Made by a program: the position numbers and the translations under genes
Source: Chitinilyticum aquatile DSM 21506
Lineage (GTDB): Bacteria; Pseudomonadota; Gammaproteobacteria; Burkholderiales; Chitinibacteraceae
Assembly: GCF_000430805.1 (NCBI RefSeq)
Contig: NZ_KE387260.1
Coordinates: 1-64,000, forward strand
DNA: 64,000 bases
Direction of reading: 5' to 3'
Notes under the pieces: generated by a model
What the model saw: the letters and a program-made list of their open reading frames with translations, nothing else
Told to the model about the DNA's origin: nothing
Databases searched by the model: none
Shown here: positions 1 through 9,182 of the stretch, in pieces
Numbering within the stretch: position 1 is the first letter of the stretch
Layout of the letters: each line of letters begins with the position of its first letter

Positions 1-1191
1 TTATTCGATGATCTTGGCAACGACGCCAGCACCAACGGTACGACCACCTTCGCGGATAGCGAATCGCAGACCCTGCTCCATCGCAATCGGTGCGATCAGC
101 GATACAGTCACTTCCACGTTATCACCCGGCATTACCATTTCAGTACCAGCCGGCAGCTCTACAGCACCAGTCACGTCGGTAGTACGGAAGTAGAACTGCG
201 GACGATAGCCATTGAAGAACGGAGTATGACGACCACCCTCTTCCTTGGAAAGAACGTACACGGAGCCACCGAACTTGGTGTGCGGAGTAATGGAACCCGG
301 CTTGGCCAGAACCTGACCACGCTCTACGTCTTCACGCTTGGTACCACGCAGCAGCGCGCCGATGTTGTCGCCAGCCTGACCTTGGTCCAGCAGCTTGCGG
401 AACATTTCAACGCCAGTGCAAGTAGTCTTGACAGTCGGCTTGATACCAACGATCTCGATTTCTTCACCAACCTTGACGATACCGCGCTCAACTCGACCGG
501 TAACCACGGTACCACGACCGGAGATGGAGAACACATCTTCAACCGGCATCAGGAAGGCGCCGTCAACAGCACGCTCCGGAGTCGGAATGTAGGAATCCAG
601 CGCATCAGCCAGACGGAAGATCGCCGGCTCACCATATTCGGATTGATCACCTTCCAGCGCCAGGCGGGCGGAACCGGTAATGATCGGGCAATCATCGCCC
701 GGGAAGTCGTACTTGGACAGAAGCTCGCGCACTTCCATTTCAACCAGTTCGAGCAGTTCAGCATCATCAACCAGATCAGCCTTGTTCAGGAAGACGATGA
801 TGTACGGAACGCCAACCTGGCGAGACAGCAGGATGTGCTCGCGGGTTTGCGGCATCGGGCCATCAGCAGCGGAACAAACCAGAATCGCGCCATCCATCTG
901 AGCCGCGCCAGTGATCATGTTCTTCACATAGTCAGCGTGACCCGGGCAATCTACGTGAGCGTAGTGACGGGATTCGGTTTCGTATTCAACGTGAGCGGTG
1001 TTGATGGTAATGCCGCGCGCCTTTTCTTCCGGAGCGGAGTCAATCTGATCGTAACCCTTGGCTTCGCCACCGAACTTCTTGGACAGAATGGTGGTGATTG
1101 CAGCGGTCAGGGTGGTCTTGCCGTGGTCAACGTGGCCGATAGTACCTACGTTTACGTGCGGCTTCGTCCGTTCGAACTTTTCCTTAGCCAT
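1..1191 (-). CDS. tuf: Elongation factor Tu
   Basis: EF-Tu is the GTPase that delivers aminoacyl-tRNA to the ribosomal A site. The complete 396-residue protein carries the G1 loop GHVDHGKT near residue 18, the switch region [14 protein letters not shown] (G3) and NKAD (G4). Length and sequence are full-family, with the beta-barrel domains 2 and 3 intact. The stop codon falls on the first bases of the window. It lies directly downstream of tRNA-Thr on the same strand, the classic tRNA-tufB arrangement, so it is probably cotranscribed with the tRNA-Tyr-Gly-Thr operon. Many proteobacteria carry a second tuf copy, which is not in this window. Confidence 0.98.
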   Translation of the reverse strand: MAKEKFERTKPHVNVGTIGHVDHGKTTLTAAITTILSKKFGGEAKGYDQIDSAPEEKARGITINTAHVEYETESRHYAHVDCPGHADYVKNMITGAAQMDGAILVCSAADGPMPQTREHILLSRQVGVPYIIVFLNKADLVDDAELLELVEMEVRELLSKYDFPGDDCPIITGSARLALEGDQSEYGEPAIFRLADALDSYIPTPERAVDGAFLMPVEDVFSISGRGTVVTGRVERGIVKVGEEIEIVGIKPTVKTTCTGVEMFRKLLDQGQAGDNIGALLRGTKREDVERGQVLAKPGSITPHTKFGGSVYVLSKEEGGRHTPFFNGYRPQFYFRTTDVTGAVELPAGTEMVMPGDNVEVTVSLIAPIAMEQGLRFAIREGGRTVGAGVVAKIIE

Positions 1192-1232
1192 CGAAGTATT
1201 CCTTAAAGGGATATTTGGACAACAGATTTGAA

Positions 1233-1307
<75 letters not shown>

Positions 1308-1319
1308 ATCACAAAACTT

Positions 1320-1393
1320 TGGAGCGGGTGAAGGGAATCGAACCCTCGTCGTAAGCTTGGAAGGCTTCTGCTCTACCATTGAGCTACACCCGC
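1320..1393 (-). tRNA. tRNA-Gly (TCC anticodon)
   Basis: A 74-nt cloverleaf with acceptor GCGGGTG/CACCCGC, anticodon loop CTTCCAA (anticodon TCC), T arm GAGGGTTCGATTCCCTT and an encoded CCA. It sits 12 nt upstream of tRNA-Thr. Confidence 0.97.
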
Positions 1394-1470
1394 CGCGCCA
1401 GCCACACTTTTAACGACAAGCACAGCCAGTACAACGAACTACAATCAAACTTCACACACGCTATTGAAAC

Positions 1471-1556
1471 TGGTGGAGGGGGCAGGATTCGAACCTGCGA
1501 AGGCTGAGCCGCCGGAGTTACAGTCCGGACCCGTTGACCGCTTGGGTAACCCCTCC
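1471..1556 (-). tRNA. tRNA-Tyr (GTA anticodon)
   Basis: An 86-nt class II tRNA with a long variable arm, acceptor GGAGGGG/CCCCTCC, anticodon GTA and an encoded CCA. It is the first gene of the tRNA-tuf operon, about 14 nt downstream of a strong sigma-70 promoter. Confidence 0.97.
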
Positions 1557-1569
1557 AAAAGAGATGCGC

Positions 1570-1598
1570 ATTATGGTCAAGCACTGCAGATGTGTCAA
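1570..1598 (-). promoter_or_regulatory. Sigma-70 promoter of the tRNA-Tyr-Gly-Thr-tuf operon
   Basis: Read on the minus strand, TTGACA (1593-1598) is separated by exactly 17 nt from CATAAT (1570-1575). A GC-rich discriminator, GCGC, follows, as expected for a stringently controlled stable-RNA promoter. Confidence 0.8.
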
Positions 1599-1820
1599 CA
1601 GCAAACCGCAAAATAAAGCAGACAAACGACCAACAATTCAACAAACCCATGACTGGAAAGCACATTTTTCAACCCAAACCACTTTAATCGACTCAAACCA
1701 CCCCGAATTTTGCCGCCGACCTGAAAATACACCATCGCCCATTTCACTTTTGCTTATATATATGCCCCACTTCAAGCCAAGCGACTTTCAGGCATTTTTC
1801 AGAAAAAGTGCTTGATAGCC

Positions 1821-1849
1821 TTGACGGGGCGAGCCTCATGGTATTTAAT
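1821..1849 (+). promoter_or_regulatory. Sigma-70 promoter of the tRNA-Phe cluster
   Basis: TTGACG (1821-1826), a 17-nt spacer and TTTAAT (1844-1849), with a GCGC discriminator. The first tRNA-Phe begins 14 nt after the -10 element. Confidence 0.75.
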
Positions 1850-1863
1850 GCGCAGCTCTTGTT

Positions 1864-1939
1864 GGCCGGTTAGCTCAGTTGGTAGAGCAGCGGATTGAAA
1901 ATCCGCGTGTCCGTGGTTCGATTCCGCGACCGGCCACCA
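1864..1939 (+). tRNA. tRNA-Phe (GAA anticodon), copy 1
   Basis: A 76-nt cloverleaf with acceptor GGCCGGT/ACCGGCC, anticodon loop TTGAAAA (GAA), T loop TTCGATT and an encoded CCA. It is the first of three identical tandem copies. Confidence 0.97.
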
Positions 1940-1967
1940 AGCACTTCCCCAGCCAATTCATGGCAAA

Positions 1968-2043
1968 GGCCGGTTAGCTCAGTTGGTAGAGCAGCGGATT
2001 GAAAATCCGCGTGTCCGTGGTTCGATTCCGCGACCGGCCACCA
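1968..2043 (+). tRNA. tRNA-Phe (GAA anticodon), copy 2
   Basis: Identical in all 76 nt to copy 1. The 28-nt spacer before it contains the segment CCCCAGCCAATTCATGGC, which recurs before copy 3. The unit length is therefore about 104 bp, and the cluster is a recent tandem duplication. Confidence 0.97.
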
Positions 2044-2071
2044 CACCCCCCCCCAGCCAATTCATGGCAAA

Positions 2072-2147
2072 GGCCGGTTAGCTCAGTTGGTAGAGCAGCG
2101 GATTGAAAATCCGCGTGTCCGTGGTTCGATTCCGCGACCGGCCACCA
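2072..2147 (+). tRNA. tRNA-Phe (GAA anticodon), copy 3
   Basis: Third identical tRNA-Phe copy. The preceding spacer matches the spacer before copy 2 apart from a longer C run (about 11 C). Confidence 0.97.
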
Positions 2148-2251
2148 CACCCCCACTCAAAAGATCCACATAGAGCGCATGTATTCATTACATGGCGTCA
2201 CGTGCTTAAGTGCAGATAGAATTCGCACCTAAAACCCGGATCAATCTTGCC

Positions 2252-3274
2252 ATGCCCGCCACTCCTGACTCGACAGCCATCGAAGCACTTCTGCTGCAAT
2301 CGCGCGAGCTGGCTTATCGCGCGCCGCACGAAGCCTACCGACTGGCCGTGACCGCAGCAAGCCAGGCAGAAAGGATCAACGAACCACAGCTGCAAATTCG
2401 CTGCAACATCCACGCCATGTCGCTTCTTTTTGACCGTGGCGAACTGCACGAGGGTGGCGAATGGCTGATGAAAGCCCTGACGGTTGCCGAGACGCACGAC
2501 CTGCATCCGGAACACGGCTACCTGCTTGCACAACTGGGTATCCTGCATTACACGCTGGGCGAAAATATCCAGGCATTGGAATACTGGACCGACTGCCTGG
2601 ATTACAGCAATGAACGCTTCAGCAACGATGCGCGCATCTATGCGCACATCGGCACCGGGCAGATTTATTACGCCTATGGCCAGTTTGATGCCGCTCTGCG
2701 CCACCACCTGCATGCCAAATCACTGGCCGAAGCCGGCACGACCACCGATCTGCTGACCAGCACACTCATCAACCTCGCTGCCGATTACAACCAGCTCGAA
2801 CGCTACGACGAGATGCGCGCGGCACTCGACGAAGCCGAGGCCCTCAGCCGCAGGGCCGGGAATCTGAACTACCTGGGTGAGGTCTGCTATTACATGACGC
2901 TTCTGGCACTGGTGCAGAACGATCCGGCCCGCGCCAGGCAGTATGCCGATGAAGCGGCCAGCATGCCCAATATCTGCATCTGGAGCGAGGTCAGTAACGT
3001 CATCTCGCACGCACAGATTCTCCGGCGCGACGGGCAGTTCGACGAGGCATTCGCCTTGATGCTTCAGGCCATAGACCGCGCGGAAAAGGCGCACTGCAGC
3101 CACCACTTGTTCCTTGTGTACCGCCAGATTGCCGCGATGTACCATGAAAATGGCAATTTCGCCGAAAGCGCCCGCTACCACCGCAGGTATCAGGAATGCT
3201 TCCAGCGCATGGTCAACCCCGAAGTACTGGATACACTTGCGACTCTGGAAGAAAAGCTGCTAGGCCATGACTAG
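2252..3274 (+). CDS. TPR-repeat protein of unknown role
   Basis: A 340-residue, all-helical protein made of tetratricopeptide-like repeats; examples are the segments around ALEYWTDCLDYS and RIYAHIGTGQIYYAYGQFDAAL. There is no signal peptide and no second domain, so it is probably a cytoplasmic protein-interaction scaffold. I chose the ATG at 2252 because it aligns with the start of its downstream paralogue; a GTG at 2210 is also in frame. It shares layout and phrases (HIGxGQxYxAxxxFxAALxHHxxA) with the next gene and resembles the TPR halves of the GGDEF proteins at 30-33 kb. The function is unknown. Confidence 0.8.
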   Translation: MPATPDSTAIEALLLQSRELAYRAPHEAYRLAVTAASQAERINEPQLQIRCNIHAMSLLFDRGELHEGGEWLMKALTVAETHDLHPEHGYLLAQLGILHYTLGENIQALEYWTDCLDYSNERFSNDARIYAHIGTGQIYYAYGQFDAALRHHLHAKSLAEAGTTTDLLTSTLINLAADYNQLERYDEMRAALDEAEALSRRAGNLNYLGEVCYYMTLLALVQNDPARARQYADEAASMPNICIWSEVSNVISHAQILRRDGQFDEAFALMLQAIDRAEKAHCSHHLFLVYRQIAAMYHENGNFAESARYHRRYQECFQRMVNPEVLDTLATLEEKLLGHD

Positions 3275-3405
3275 CCAGCCACCCGAACCGGATGGATTGC
3301 ACACCTGCGCAACAGCTATCGCGCGCCCCGGCACCCGGAGCTATTCGCCTGCCGCACACGGATGCTATGCTCGTCGGTCGATCAATCGATCCCCCTTCCG
3401 CCGGC

Positions 3406-4422
3406 ATGAGTAACTCCGCAGAACTAGACCGCCTGCTCGCCCGTACCCGCAAGCTGATCCGCACCCAGTGTGCGGAAGCCCTTGCGCAGGCACTGCATGC
3501 CGAGTCGCTCGCCAGCCAAAGCGGCAATGTCGCCCAGCACGCCAGAGCGCTATGCTGCCTCGCACACGCCCACCATATCCTCGGCAATTCAAGGCAAAGT
3601 CTTGTCACCCTGCAAAAACTGACGCAGCTCGGCGAACAGCACGATCTTGGCCAGACCGAGGGTGACGGCCTGCAGATCACCGCCCGCGTTCATTACACGC
3701 TTGGCAACTACCCATTCGCTCGCGAATACTGGCAGCGCTGCCTGACAATGCCGGATGCAGCCATCAGGCTCGAAGACCGCGTACTGGCCCACATCGGGCT
3801 TGGCCAGCTGTATTTTGCCCACGAGCATTTCCGCGCCGCGCTTGCCCACCACGAGGAAGCGGAAGAACTGGCGGCCAGCTCTGACGATTACCACCTGCAG
3901 AGCGGCATCATGATCAATATCGGCGCCGACCTCATCCAGCTAGGTCGCCTTGATGATGCGGTCAAGATACTCAAGGAAGCCCTGCCACTGGTGCGCGCCG
4001 ACCAGAATTACGAATACGAAGCCGAAATTTACAGCCATCTCGGCAATATCCAGCTCCTGCAGGGCGAACACGACAAGGCGCGCATGACGCTGATGGTGGC
4101 TCTGAAAATCAACCGTCTGCACTCCAAGCAGTGGTCGGAAGGCATCAACCAGATGCTGCTGGCACGCTGTTACCTGCAAAGCGGCGATCTGACCCACGCA
4201 GCCGAATTGCTGCACACGGCAGAGCGGCTCGCGCGCAGCCTGTCCGCCCAGCACCTGCTGCTCAATGTCCTCGAAAGCCGCATCACACTGAACGAGCGAC
4301 TGGGCGAACACGACGAAGCCCGACAGTTGCAGGAGCAGGCCCGGCAACTGCGCAAGGAACTACTGGCACCGCAGCGTGATGACGAGTTGTGCACCATGGA
4401 GCTGCGCTTCGAATCCACCTGA
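3406..4422 (+). CDS. TPR-repeat protein, paralogue of the upstream gene
   Basis: A 338-residue TPR protein clearly paralogous to the gene ending at 3274; compare VHYTLGNYPFAREYWQRCL with ILHYTLGENIQALEYWTDCL. Repeats run through almost the whole length and end in a charged helix (QEQARQLRKELL). I chose ATG 3406 over the in-frame ATGs at 3292 and 3367 because it aligns with the paralogue's N-terminus. It lies 131 nt downstream of its paralogue on the same strand and is followed by a dispersed palindrome. There is no catalytic domain. These proteins look like the sensory halves of the TPR-GGDEF proteins without the output domain; this is inference. Confidence 0.78.
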   Translation: MSNSAELDRLLARTRKLIRTQCAEALAQALHAESLASQSGNVAQHARALCCLAHAHHILGNSRQSLVTLQKLTQLGEQHDLGQTEGDGLQITARVHYTLGNYPFAREYWQRCLTMPDAAIRLEDRVLAHIGLGQLYFAHEHFRAALAHHEEAEELAASSDDYHLQSGIMINIGADLIQLGRLDDAVKILKEALPLVRADQNYEYEAEIYSHLGNIQLLQGEHDKARMTLMVALKINRLHSKQWSEGINQMLLARCYLQSGDLTHAAELLHTAERLARSLSAQHLLLNVLESRITLNERLGEHDEARQLQEQARQLRKELLAPQRDDELCTMELRFEST

Positions 4423-4433
4423 TACGCTTCGCC

Positions 4434-4480
4434 GTATCAGCCCAAAGCCCTTTTAATGAAAGGGCTGCATCAGCATACCC
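4434..4480 (+). repeat. Dispersed 3'-flanking palindrome, copy a
   Basis: Starts 12 nt after the stop of the TPR gene. The stem AGCCCTTT/AAAGGGCT has a 5-nt loop, and the right arm is GGCTGCA-TCAGC-ATACCC. Confidence 0.75.
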
Positions 4481-4665
4481 ATCAGAAATACTTGCAATCC
4501 GCAATAGCCGCCCAGCTGCAGCGGGCGACTGCGTGCAAAACGGGGCGCCATTTGCACCCGGCAGCTCTGCGGCAAAACAAATCCCTACGAAAAATGCACC
4601 TTTCTGACCGGGAATTTCCTTTAAAATCGCGTTTTGCACCATTCATGCCACCCGGACTGTTTGCC

Positions 4666-7600
4666 ATGACCGAACACAGCGTCATCCTTGAACACACGCA
4701 CGACCGTCTGCGCGAAATTCCCTACAACTACACCTCCTTCTCCGATCGCGAAATCGTGATCCGGTTGCTGGGTGAGGACTCCTGGCTGGTGCTCGACCAG
4801 CTCCGCCAGGAACGCAAGACCGGCCGTTCTGCCCGCATGCTGTTCGAAGTGCTCGGCGACATCTGGGTCGTGAAGCGTAACCCCTACCTGCAAGATGACC
4901 TGCTGGACAATCCGAAGCGCCTGCAGCTGCTCACCGATGCCATGCATCACCGCCTCTCGGAAATCGAAAAGCGCCGCATGGACAACGAACGGGTTGGCGT
5001 GCTGATCGCCAGCACCCGCGCCGCGGTGGACGACTTCGAGCGCGAATTCCGCGACATCGCTGCGCTGCGCAAGAAGGTAATGAAGCGCATGGGGCGGCAT
5101 ACCCGCAATGACAACATCTGCTTCGACGGCCTGGCCCGTGTCTCGCATGTTACCGATGCGACCGACTGGCGCGTCGAATACCCCTTCGTGGTGCTCAGCC
5201 CTGACACGGAAGAAGAAATGGCGCCACTCGTGGCGGCCTGTATCGAGCTGGGCCTGACCGTGATTCCGCGAGGTGGTGGCACCGGCTACACCGGCGGCGC
5301 CGTGCCGCTGACGCCGATGTCGGCCGTCATCAACACCGAAAAGCTCGACCGTCACAACGGTGTCGAAATGTTGCGCATCCCCGGCGTCGATCACGAAGTG
5401 GCCACTATCCAGTGCGGCGCCGGTGTCGTCACCCGCCGCGTGATGGAAGCCGCCGAAAACGCAGGCCTCGTGTTTGCCGTTGACCCCACTTCGGCCGATG
5501 CTTCGTGCATCGGTGGCAATGTCGCGATGAATGCTGGCGGCAAGAAAGCCGTGCTTTGGGGCACCGCACTGGACAATCTGGTCAGCTGGAAGATGGTTGA
5601 TCCGGACGGCAACTGGAAATTCATCGAGCGTCTCGACCAAAACCTCGGCAAGATTCACGACGCCCCGCGGGCCACCTTCCGCATCACCACGCTGAAGCCG
5701 GATGGCAAGACGGTCCTGAACGAGGAGACCCTCGTCGTTCCCGGCCAGCAGTTCAGAAAAGCAGGCCTCGGCAAGGATGTGACCGACAAATTCCTCGCCG
5801 GCCTGCCCGGCGTGCAGAAGGAAGGCACCGACGGCCTGATTACCAGCGCACGCTTCATCCTGCACCGTTTGCCCGCACACACCCGCACCGTGTGTCTGGA
5901 GTTCTTCGGCACCGTCGCCCAGGCGACGCCGGCGATTGTCGAAATCAAGGATTACCTCGACGCGCACCCGGCCGTGCAGCTTGCCGGGCTGGAGCACCTC
6001 GACTGGCGCTATGTGCGTGCAGTCGGCTACGCCACCAAGGCCAAGTCGAAAGGCCGCCCGAAAATGGTACTGATCGCCGATCTGGTGTCGGACGACGAAA
6101 ACGCCGTGGGCGAAGCCGCCAGCCATGTGGTGCGGCTTGCCAATGCCCGCGTCGGTGAAGGCTTCATCGCCGTCACACCGGAAGCACGCAAGAAATTCTG
6201 GCTCGACCGCGCCCGCACGGCCGCAATTGCGCGCCACACCAACGCCTTCAAGGTGAACGAGGACGTGGTCATCCCACTGCCGCGACTCGGCGATTATTCG
6301 GACGCCATCGAGCGCATCAATATCGAGCTGTCGATTGCCAACAAGCTGGAACTGCTCGACACGCTGACCGAATTCTTCCAGCAGGGCCGGCTGCCGATCG
6401 ACGCTGGTGATGCGCCGGTGAGCCATGAAGAGCTGATCGGTGATCGCGGCGAGACCGCGCTGCAGCTGATCGCGCGCACGCGCACTCACTGGCAATGGAT
6501 CAACGACAATCTGGATGCGTCGTTCGAGCTATACCTGACCGCCTATCCATCTGCAGCCCTTGAGCGCGAAAGCTCAGGTGAAGATACCCCGCAGAGCGTT
6601 TTCCACGCGATGCGCGATTTCGTGCTGCGCATGAGCTGGAAGCGCGAGCTGCAGCAGGCGCTGGAAGAACTGTTTGCCGGCCGCACCGACAAGCCGATTC
6701 TCGACGCCGTCCACGCCATTCACCAGAAGGTGCTGAAGGGCCGCACCTGGGTGGCGCTGCACATGCACGCCGGCGACGGCAATGTGCACACCAACATTCC
6801 GGTGAATTCGGATGATTACGACATGCTGCAGCGTGCGCATCATGCCGTGGCGCGCATCATGCAGGTTGCACGCGACCTCAACGGCGTGATTTCCGGCGAG
6901 CACGGTATCGGCATCACCAAGTACGAATTCCTGACGCGCGAAGAACTGGCGCCCTTCGAGGCCTACAAGCAGCGCGTCGACCCGAACGGCCACTTCAACA
7001 AGGGCAAGCTGCTGCCGGGCTCGGATCTGACCAACGCCTACACGCCGTCGTTCTCGCTCCTGGGGAGCGAATCGCTGATCCTGGAGCAATCCGACATCGG
7101 TTCGATCTCGAACATGGTGAAAGACTGCCTGCGCTGCGGCAAATGCAAGCCGGTGTGCACGACACACGTGCCGCGCGCCAACCTGCTGTACAGCCCGCGC
7201 AACAAGATTCTGGCCACCGGTTTGCTGACTGAGGCCTTCCTCTACGAAGAACAGACCCGTCGCGGCATTTCGCTGAAGCACTTCGAGGAACTGGGCGACG
7301 TGGCCGACCACTGCACGGTCTGCCACCGCTGCGTGAACCCCTGTCCGGTGAAGATCGACTTTGGCGACGTCACCGTTGCCATGCGCAACTTCCTGCGCAA
7401 GGAAGGCAAGAAGAAATTCAATCCGACCACCTTCATGGCAATGGCCTTCCTGAATCTGAAGGACCCGGCCACCATCAAGCTGATGCGCAAGGTTTCGATG
7501 GAATGGGCCTACAAGGGCCAGCGCCTCGCCTACCGCATCGGCAAGTCGCTGGGGCTCGCCAAATCGGTGCTGGCACAGCCGCCTTCGACCACCGGTGGCA

Positions 7601-8538
7601 AGCCCAACATCAAGACGCAGGTCATCCACTTCATCAACAAGCCGATGCCGGGCAATCTGCCGAAGAAAACCGCGCGCGCGCTACTGGACGTGGAAGACAG
7701 CACCGTGATTCCGGTGATCCGCGATCCGCGTCTGGCGAATGAAGACAGCGAAGCCGTGTTCTACTTCCCGGGCTGCGGCTCGGAGCGCCTCTTCAGTCAG
7801 GTTGGCCTCGCTACGCAGGCGATGCTGTGGCATGTCGGTGCGACGACGGTGCTGCCGCCGGGCTATCTGTGCTGCGGCTACCCGCAGGCTGCCGGCGGCA
7901 ACAACGACAAGGCCGAAAAGATCACGATGGAAAACCGCGTGCAGTTCCATCGCCTGGCCACGACGCTGAACTACCTCGACATCAAGACCGTCATTGTGTC
8001 CTGTGGCACCTGCATGGACCAGCTGATGAAATACCGCTTCGAGGAAATATTCCCCGGCTGCCGTCTGCTCGACATCCACGAATACCTGCTGGAGAAAGGT
8101 GTCAAACTGAACGGCGTGAAGGGTGTGCAGTACATGTATCACGAGCCCTGCCACACACCGATGAAAACCATCAAGGGTGTGGATGCCGCGCAGCAGCTGA
8201 TGGGGCAGCGGGTTGATCTGAACGACCGCTGCTGCGGCGAATCGGGCACCTTCGGCGTCTCGCAGCCGCACATTGCCACCCAGGTCCGTTTCCGCAAACA
8301 GGAAGAAATGGAACAGGGCGCAGCCGTGCTGCGCGCAGCCAGTGGCGGCACGGATGAGGTCAAGATCCTGACCTCCTGCCCGGCCTGCCTGCAGGGCCTG
8401 CAACGCTATGACGATGACGCCGGCACCCAGGCCGACTACATCGTGGTGGAAATGGCCAAGCACATCCTGGGTGAACAGTGGCTGCCACAGTACGTGGAAA
8501 AGGCACGCAACGGCGGCATCGAGCGCGTGCTTCTGTAA
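4666..8538 (+). CDS. Giant FAD-linked oxidase/Fe-S protein (DUF3683 family, D-2-hydroxyacid dehydrogenase-like)
   Basis: A 1290-residue fusion. An N-terminal DUF3683-like region (about 1-150) precedes an FAD-binding type-4 domain with the glycine-rich [11 protein letters not shown] near residue 200. Next comes an FAD-oxidase C domain (GDGNVHTN near 703, GEHGIG near 744), then two 4Fe-4S motifs, [11 protein letters not shown] near 821 and [12 protein letters not shown] near 884. Two CCG (heterodisulfide-reductase-like) domains close the protein, with LCCGYP near 1066 and RCCGESG near 1187. This combines a GlcD/Dld-type flavin dehydrogenase with a GlpC-type Fe-S electron-transfer subunit in one chain. 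The family is probably membrane-associated and feeds electrons from a 2-hydroxyacid (lactate or similar) to quinones; the substrate is not determinable here. ATG 4666 gives the usual start; an upstream in-frame ATG at 4456 lies inside the palindrome region. Confidence 0.88.
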   Translation: MTEHSVILEHTHDRLREIPYNYTSFSDREIVIRLLGEDSWLVLDQLRQERKTGRSARMLFEVLGDIWVVKRNPYLQDDLLDNPKRLQLLTDAMHHRLSEIEKRRMDNERVGVLIASTRAAVDDFEREFRDIAALRKKVMKRMGRHTRNDNICFDGLARVSHVTDATDWRVEYPFVVLSPDTEEEMAPLVAACIELGLTVIPRGGGTGYTGGAVPLTPMSAVINTEKLDRHNGVEMLRIPGVDHEVATIQCGAGVVTRRVMEAAENAGLVFAVDPTSADASCIGGNVAMNAGGKKAVLWGTALDNLVSWKMVDPDGNWKFIERLDQNLGKIHDAPRATFRITTLKPDGKTVLNEETLVVPGQQFRKAGLGKDVTDKFLAGLPGVQKEGTDGLITSARFILHRLPAHTRTVCLEFFGTVAQATPAIVEIKDYLDAHPAVQLAGLEHLDWRYVRAVGYATKAKSKGRPKMVLIADLVSDDENAVGEAASHVVRLANARVGEGFIAVTPEARKKFWLDRARTAAIARHTNAFKVNEDVVIPLPRLGDYSDAIERINIELSIANKLELLDTLTEFFQQGRLPIDAGDAPVSHEELIGDRGETALQLIARTRTHWQWINDNLDASFELYLTAYPSAALERESSGEDTPQSVFHAMRDFVLRMSWKRELQQALEELFAGRTDKPILDAVHAIHQKVLKGRTWVALHMHAGDGNVHTNIPVNSDDYDMLQRAHHAVARIMQVARDLNGVISGEHGIGITKYEFLTREELAPFEAYKQRVDPNGHFNKGKLLPGSDLTNAYTPSFSLLGSESLILEQSDIGSISNMVKDCLRCGKCKPVCTTHVPRANLLYSPRNKILATGLLTEAFLYEEQTRRGISLKHFEELGDVADHCTVCHRCVNPCPVKIDFGDVTVAMRNFLRKEGKKKFNPTTFMAMAFLNLKDPATIKLMRKVSMEWAYKGQRLAYRIGKSLGLAKSVLAQPPSTTGGKPNIKTQVIHFINKPMPGNLPKKTARALLDVEDSTVIPVIRDPRLANEDSEAVFYFPGCGSERLFSQVGLATQAMLWHVGATTVLPPGYLCCGYPQAAGGNNDKAEKITMENRVQFHRLATTLNYLDIKTVIVSCGTCMDQLMKYRFEEIFPGCRLLDIHEYLLEKGVKLNGVKGVQYMYHEPCHTPMKTIKGVDAAQQLMGQRVDLNDRCCGESGTFGVSQPHIATQVRFRKQEEMEQGAAVLRAASGGTDEVKILTSCPACLQGLQRYDDDAGTQADYIVVEMAKHILGEQWLPQYVEKARNGGIERVLL

Positions 8539-8636
8539 ACCCTCCACAGTCCGGCCTCGCCCGGTGCGCGTCACCGGGCAAGAAAGCAGCCTGCCAGCTG
8601 TACCGGATAGAAACATGACACTTTAGCAACACCCCG

Positions 8637-8667
8637 ACAGCGGGCCGAAGCCGATTCGGCCCGCTGT
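8637..8667 (+). terminator. Strong hairpin after the FAD-linked oxidase
   Basis: 13-bp perfect arms ACAGCGGGCCGAA/TTCGGCCCGCTGT with a 5-nt loop. There is no T-tract, so it may act as a weak or factor-assisted terminator. Confidence 0.6.
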
Positions 8668-8768
8668 CACATCTGCCGGGCCGGCCGATCTGCAGCCTAC
8701 GGTTTTACCTTATTGGGTTTGCGGCTATGCTCGGGTATAGAAACGGCTTCAATCAAGGAAACGCAATC

Positions 8769-9182
8769 ATGTCCAGCACCTGCCCTCTTTGCCGGGAAGC
8801 CGGCGGCGAACTGCTCTGGCAGAGCGATCTCTGCCGTGTGGTGCTGGCCGACGAACCTGACTACCCCGGCTTCTGTCGCGTCATTCTGACAAGGCATGCA
8901 GCCGAGATGAGCGACCTTGCCCAAGGTGAGCGCGATGAACTGATGCGCGTGGTCTACGCGGTTGAAGCTGCACTGCGCGCAACACTGGATGTCGACAAGA
9001 TCAACCTCGCCAGCCTCGGCAATATGGTGCCGCACATGCACTGGCACGTGATTCCGCGCTGGCAGGACGACCGGCACTTCCCTGCTCCCGTCTGGGCGCA
9101 GCCGGCACGCGCGGCCAGTCACAGCGTCACGGACGCGCAGCTTGCCGCGCTGCGCCAGCAGCTGCAGGCATTGCAGCCATGA
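8769..9182 (+). CDS. HIT-family nucleotide hydrolase
   Basis: A 137-residue histidine-triad protein with the catalytic signature HMHWHVIPRW near residue 93. HIT proteins hydrolyse or transfer nucleotidyl groups (AMP-lysine, Ap4A and similar substrates); the exact substrate is unknown. An N-terminal CPLC pair recalls HIT proteins with a zinc-binding start. ATG 8769 is preceded by AAGGAAA at good spacing. Its last codons overlap the start of the next gene by 4 nt (ATGA), so the two are translationally coupled. Confidence 0.9.
   Translation: MSSTCPLCREAGGELLWQSDLCRVVLADEPDYPGFCRVILTRHAAEMSDLAQGERDELMRVVYAVEAALRATLDVDKINLASLGNMVPHMHWHVIPRWQDDRHFPAPVWAQPARAASHSVTDAQLAALRQQLQALQP

Larger units (their letters stand above)
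1557..1863. other. Divergent intergenic region between the two tRNA clusters
   Basis: A 307-nt gene-free stretch, distinctly AT-richer than its surroundings. It holds the minus-strand promoter of the tRNA-tuf operon at one end and the plus-strand tRNA-Phe promoter at the other. The middle has no convincing gene. Confidence 0.7.

Noticed and set aside
226-1206. Long plus-strand open frame antisense to tuf
   Set aside because: Mirror of a highly conserved, codon-biased gene; no family signature and no ribosome-binding site.
4621-6495. 624-codon minus-strand open frame
   Set aside because: Antisense shadow of the FAD-linked oxidase in GC-rich DNA; its composition (His/Gln/Val-rich) is typical of such shadows.
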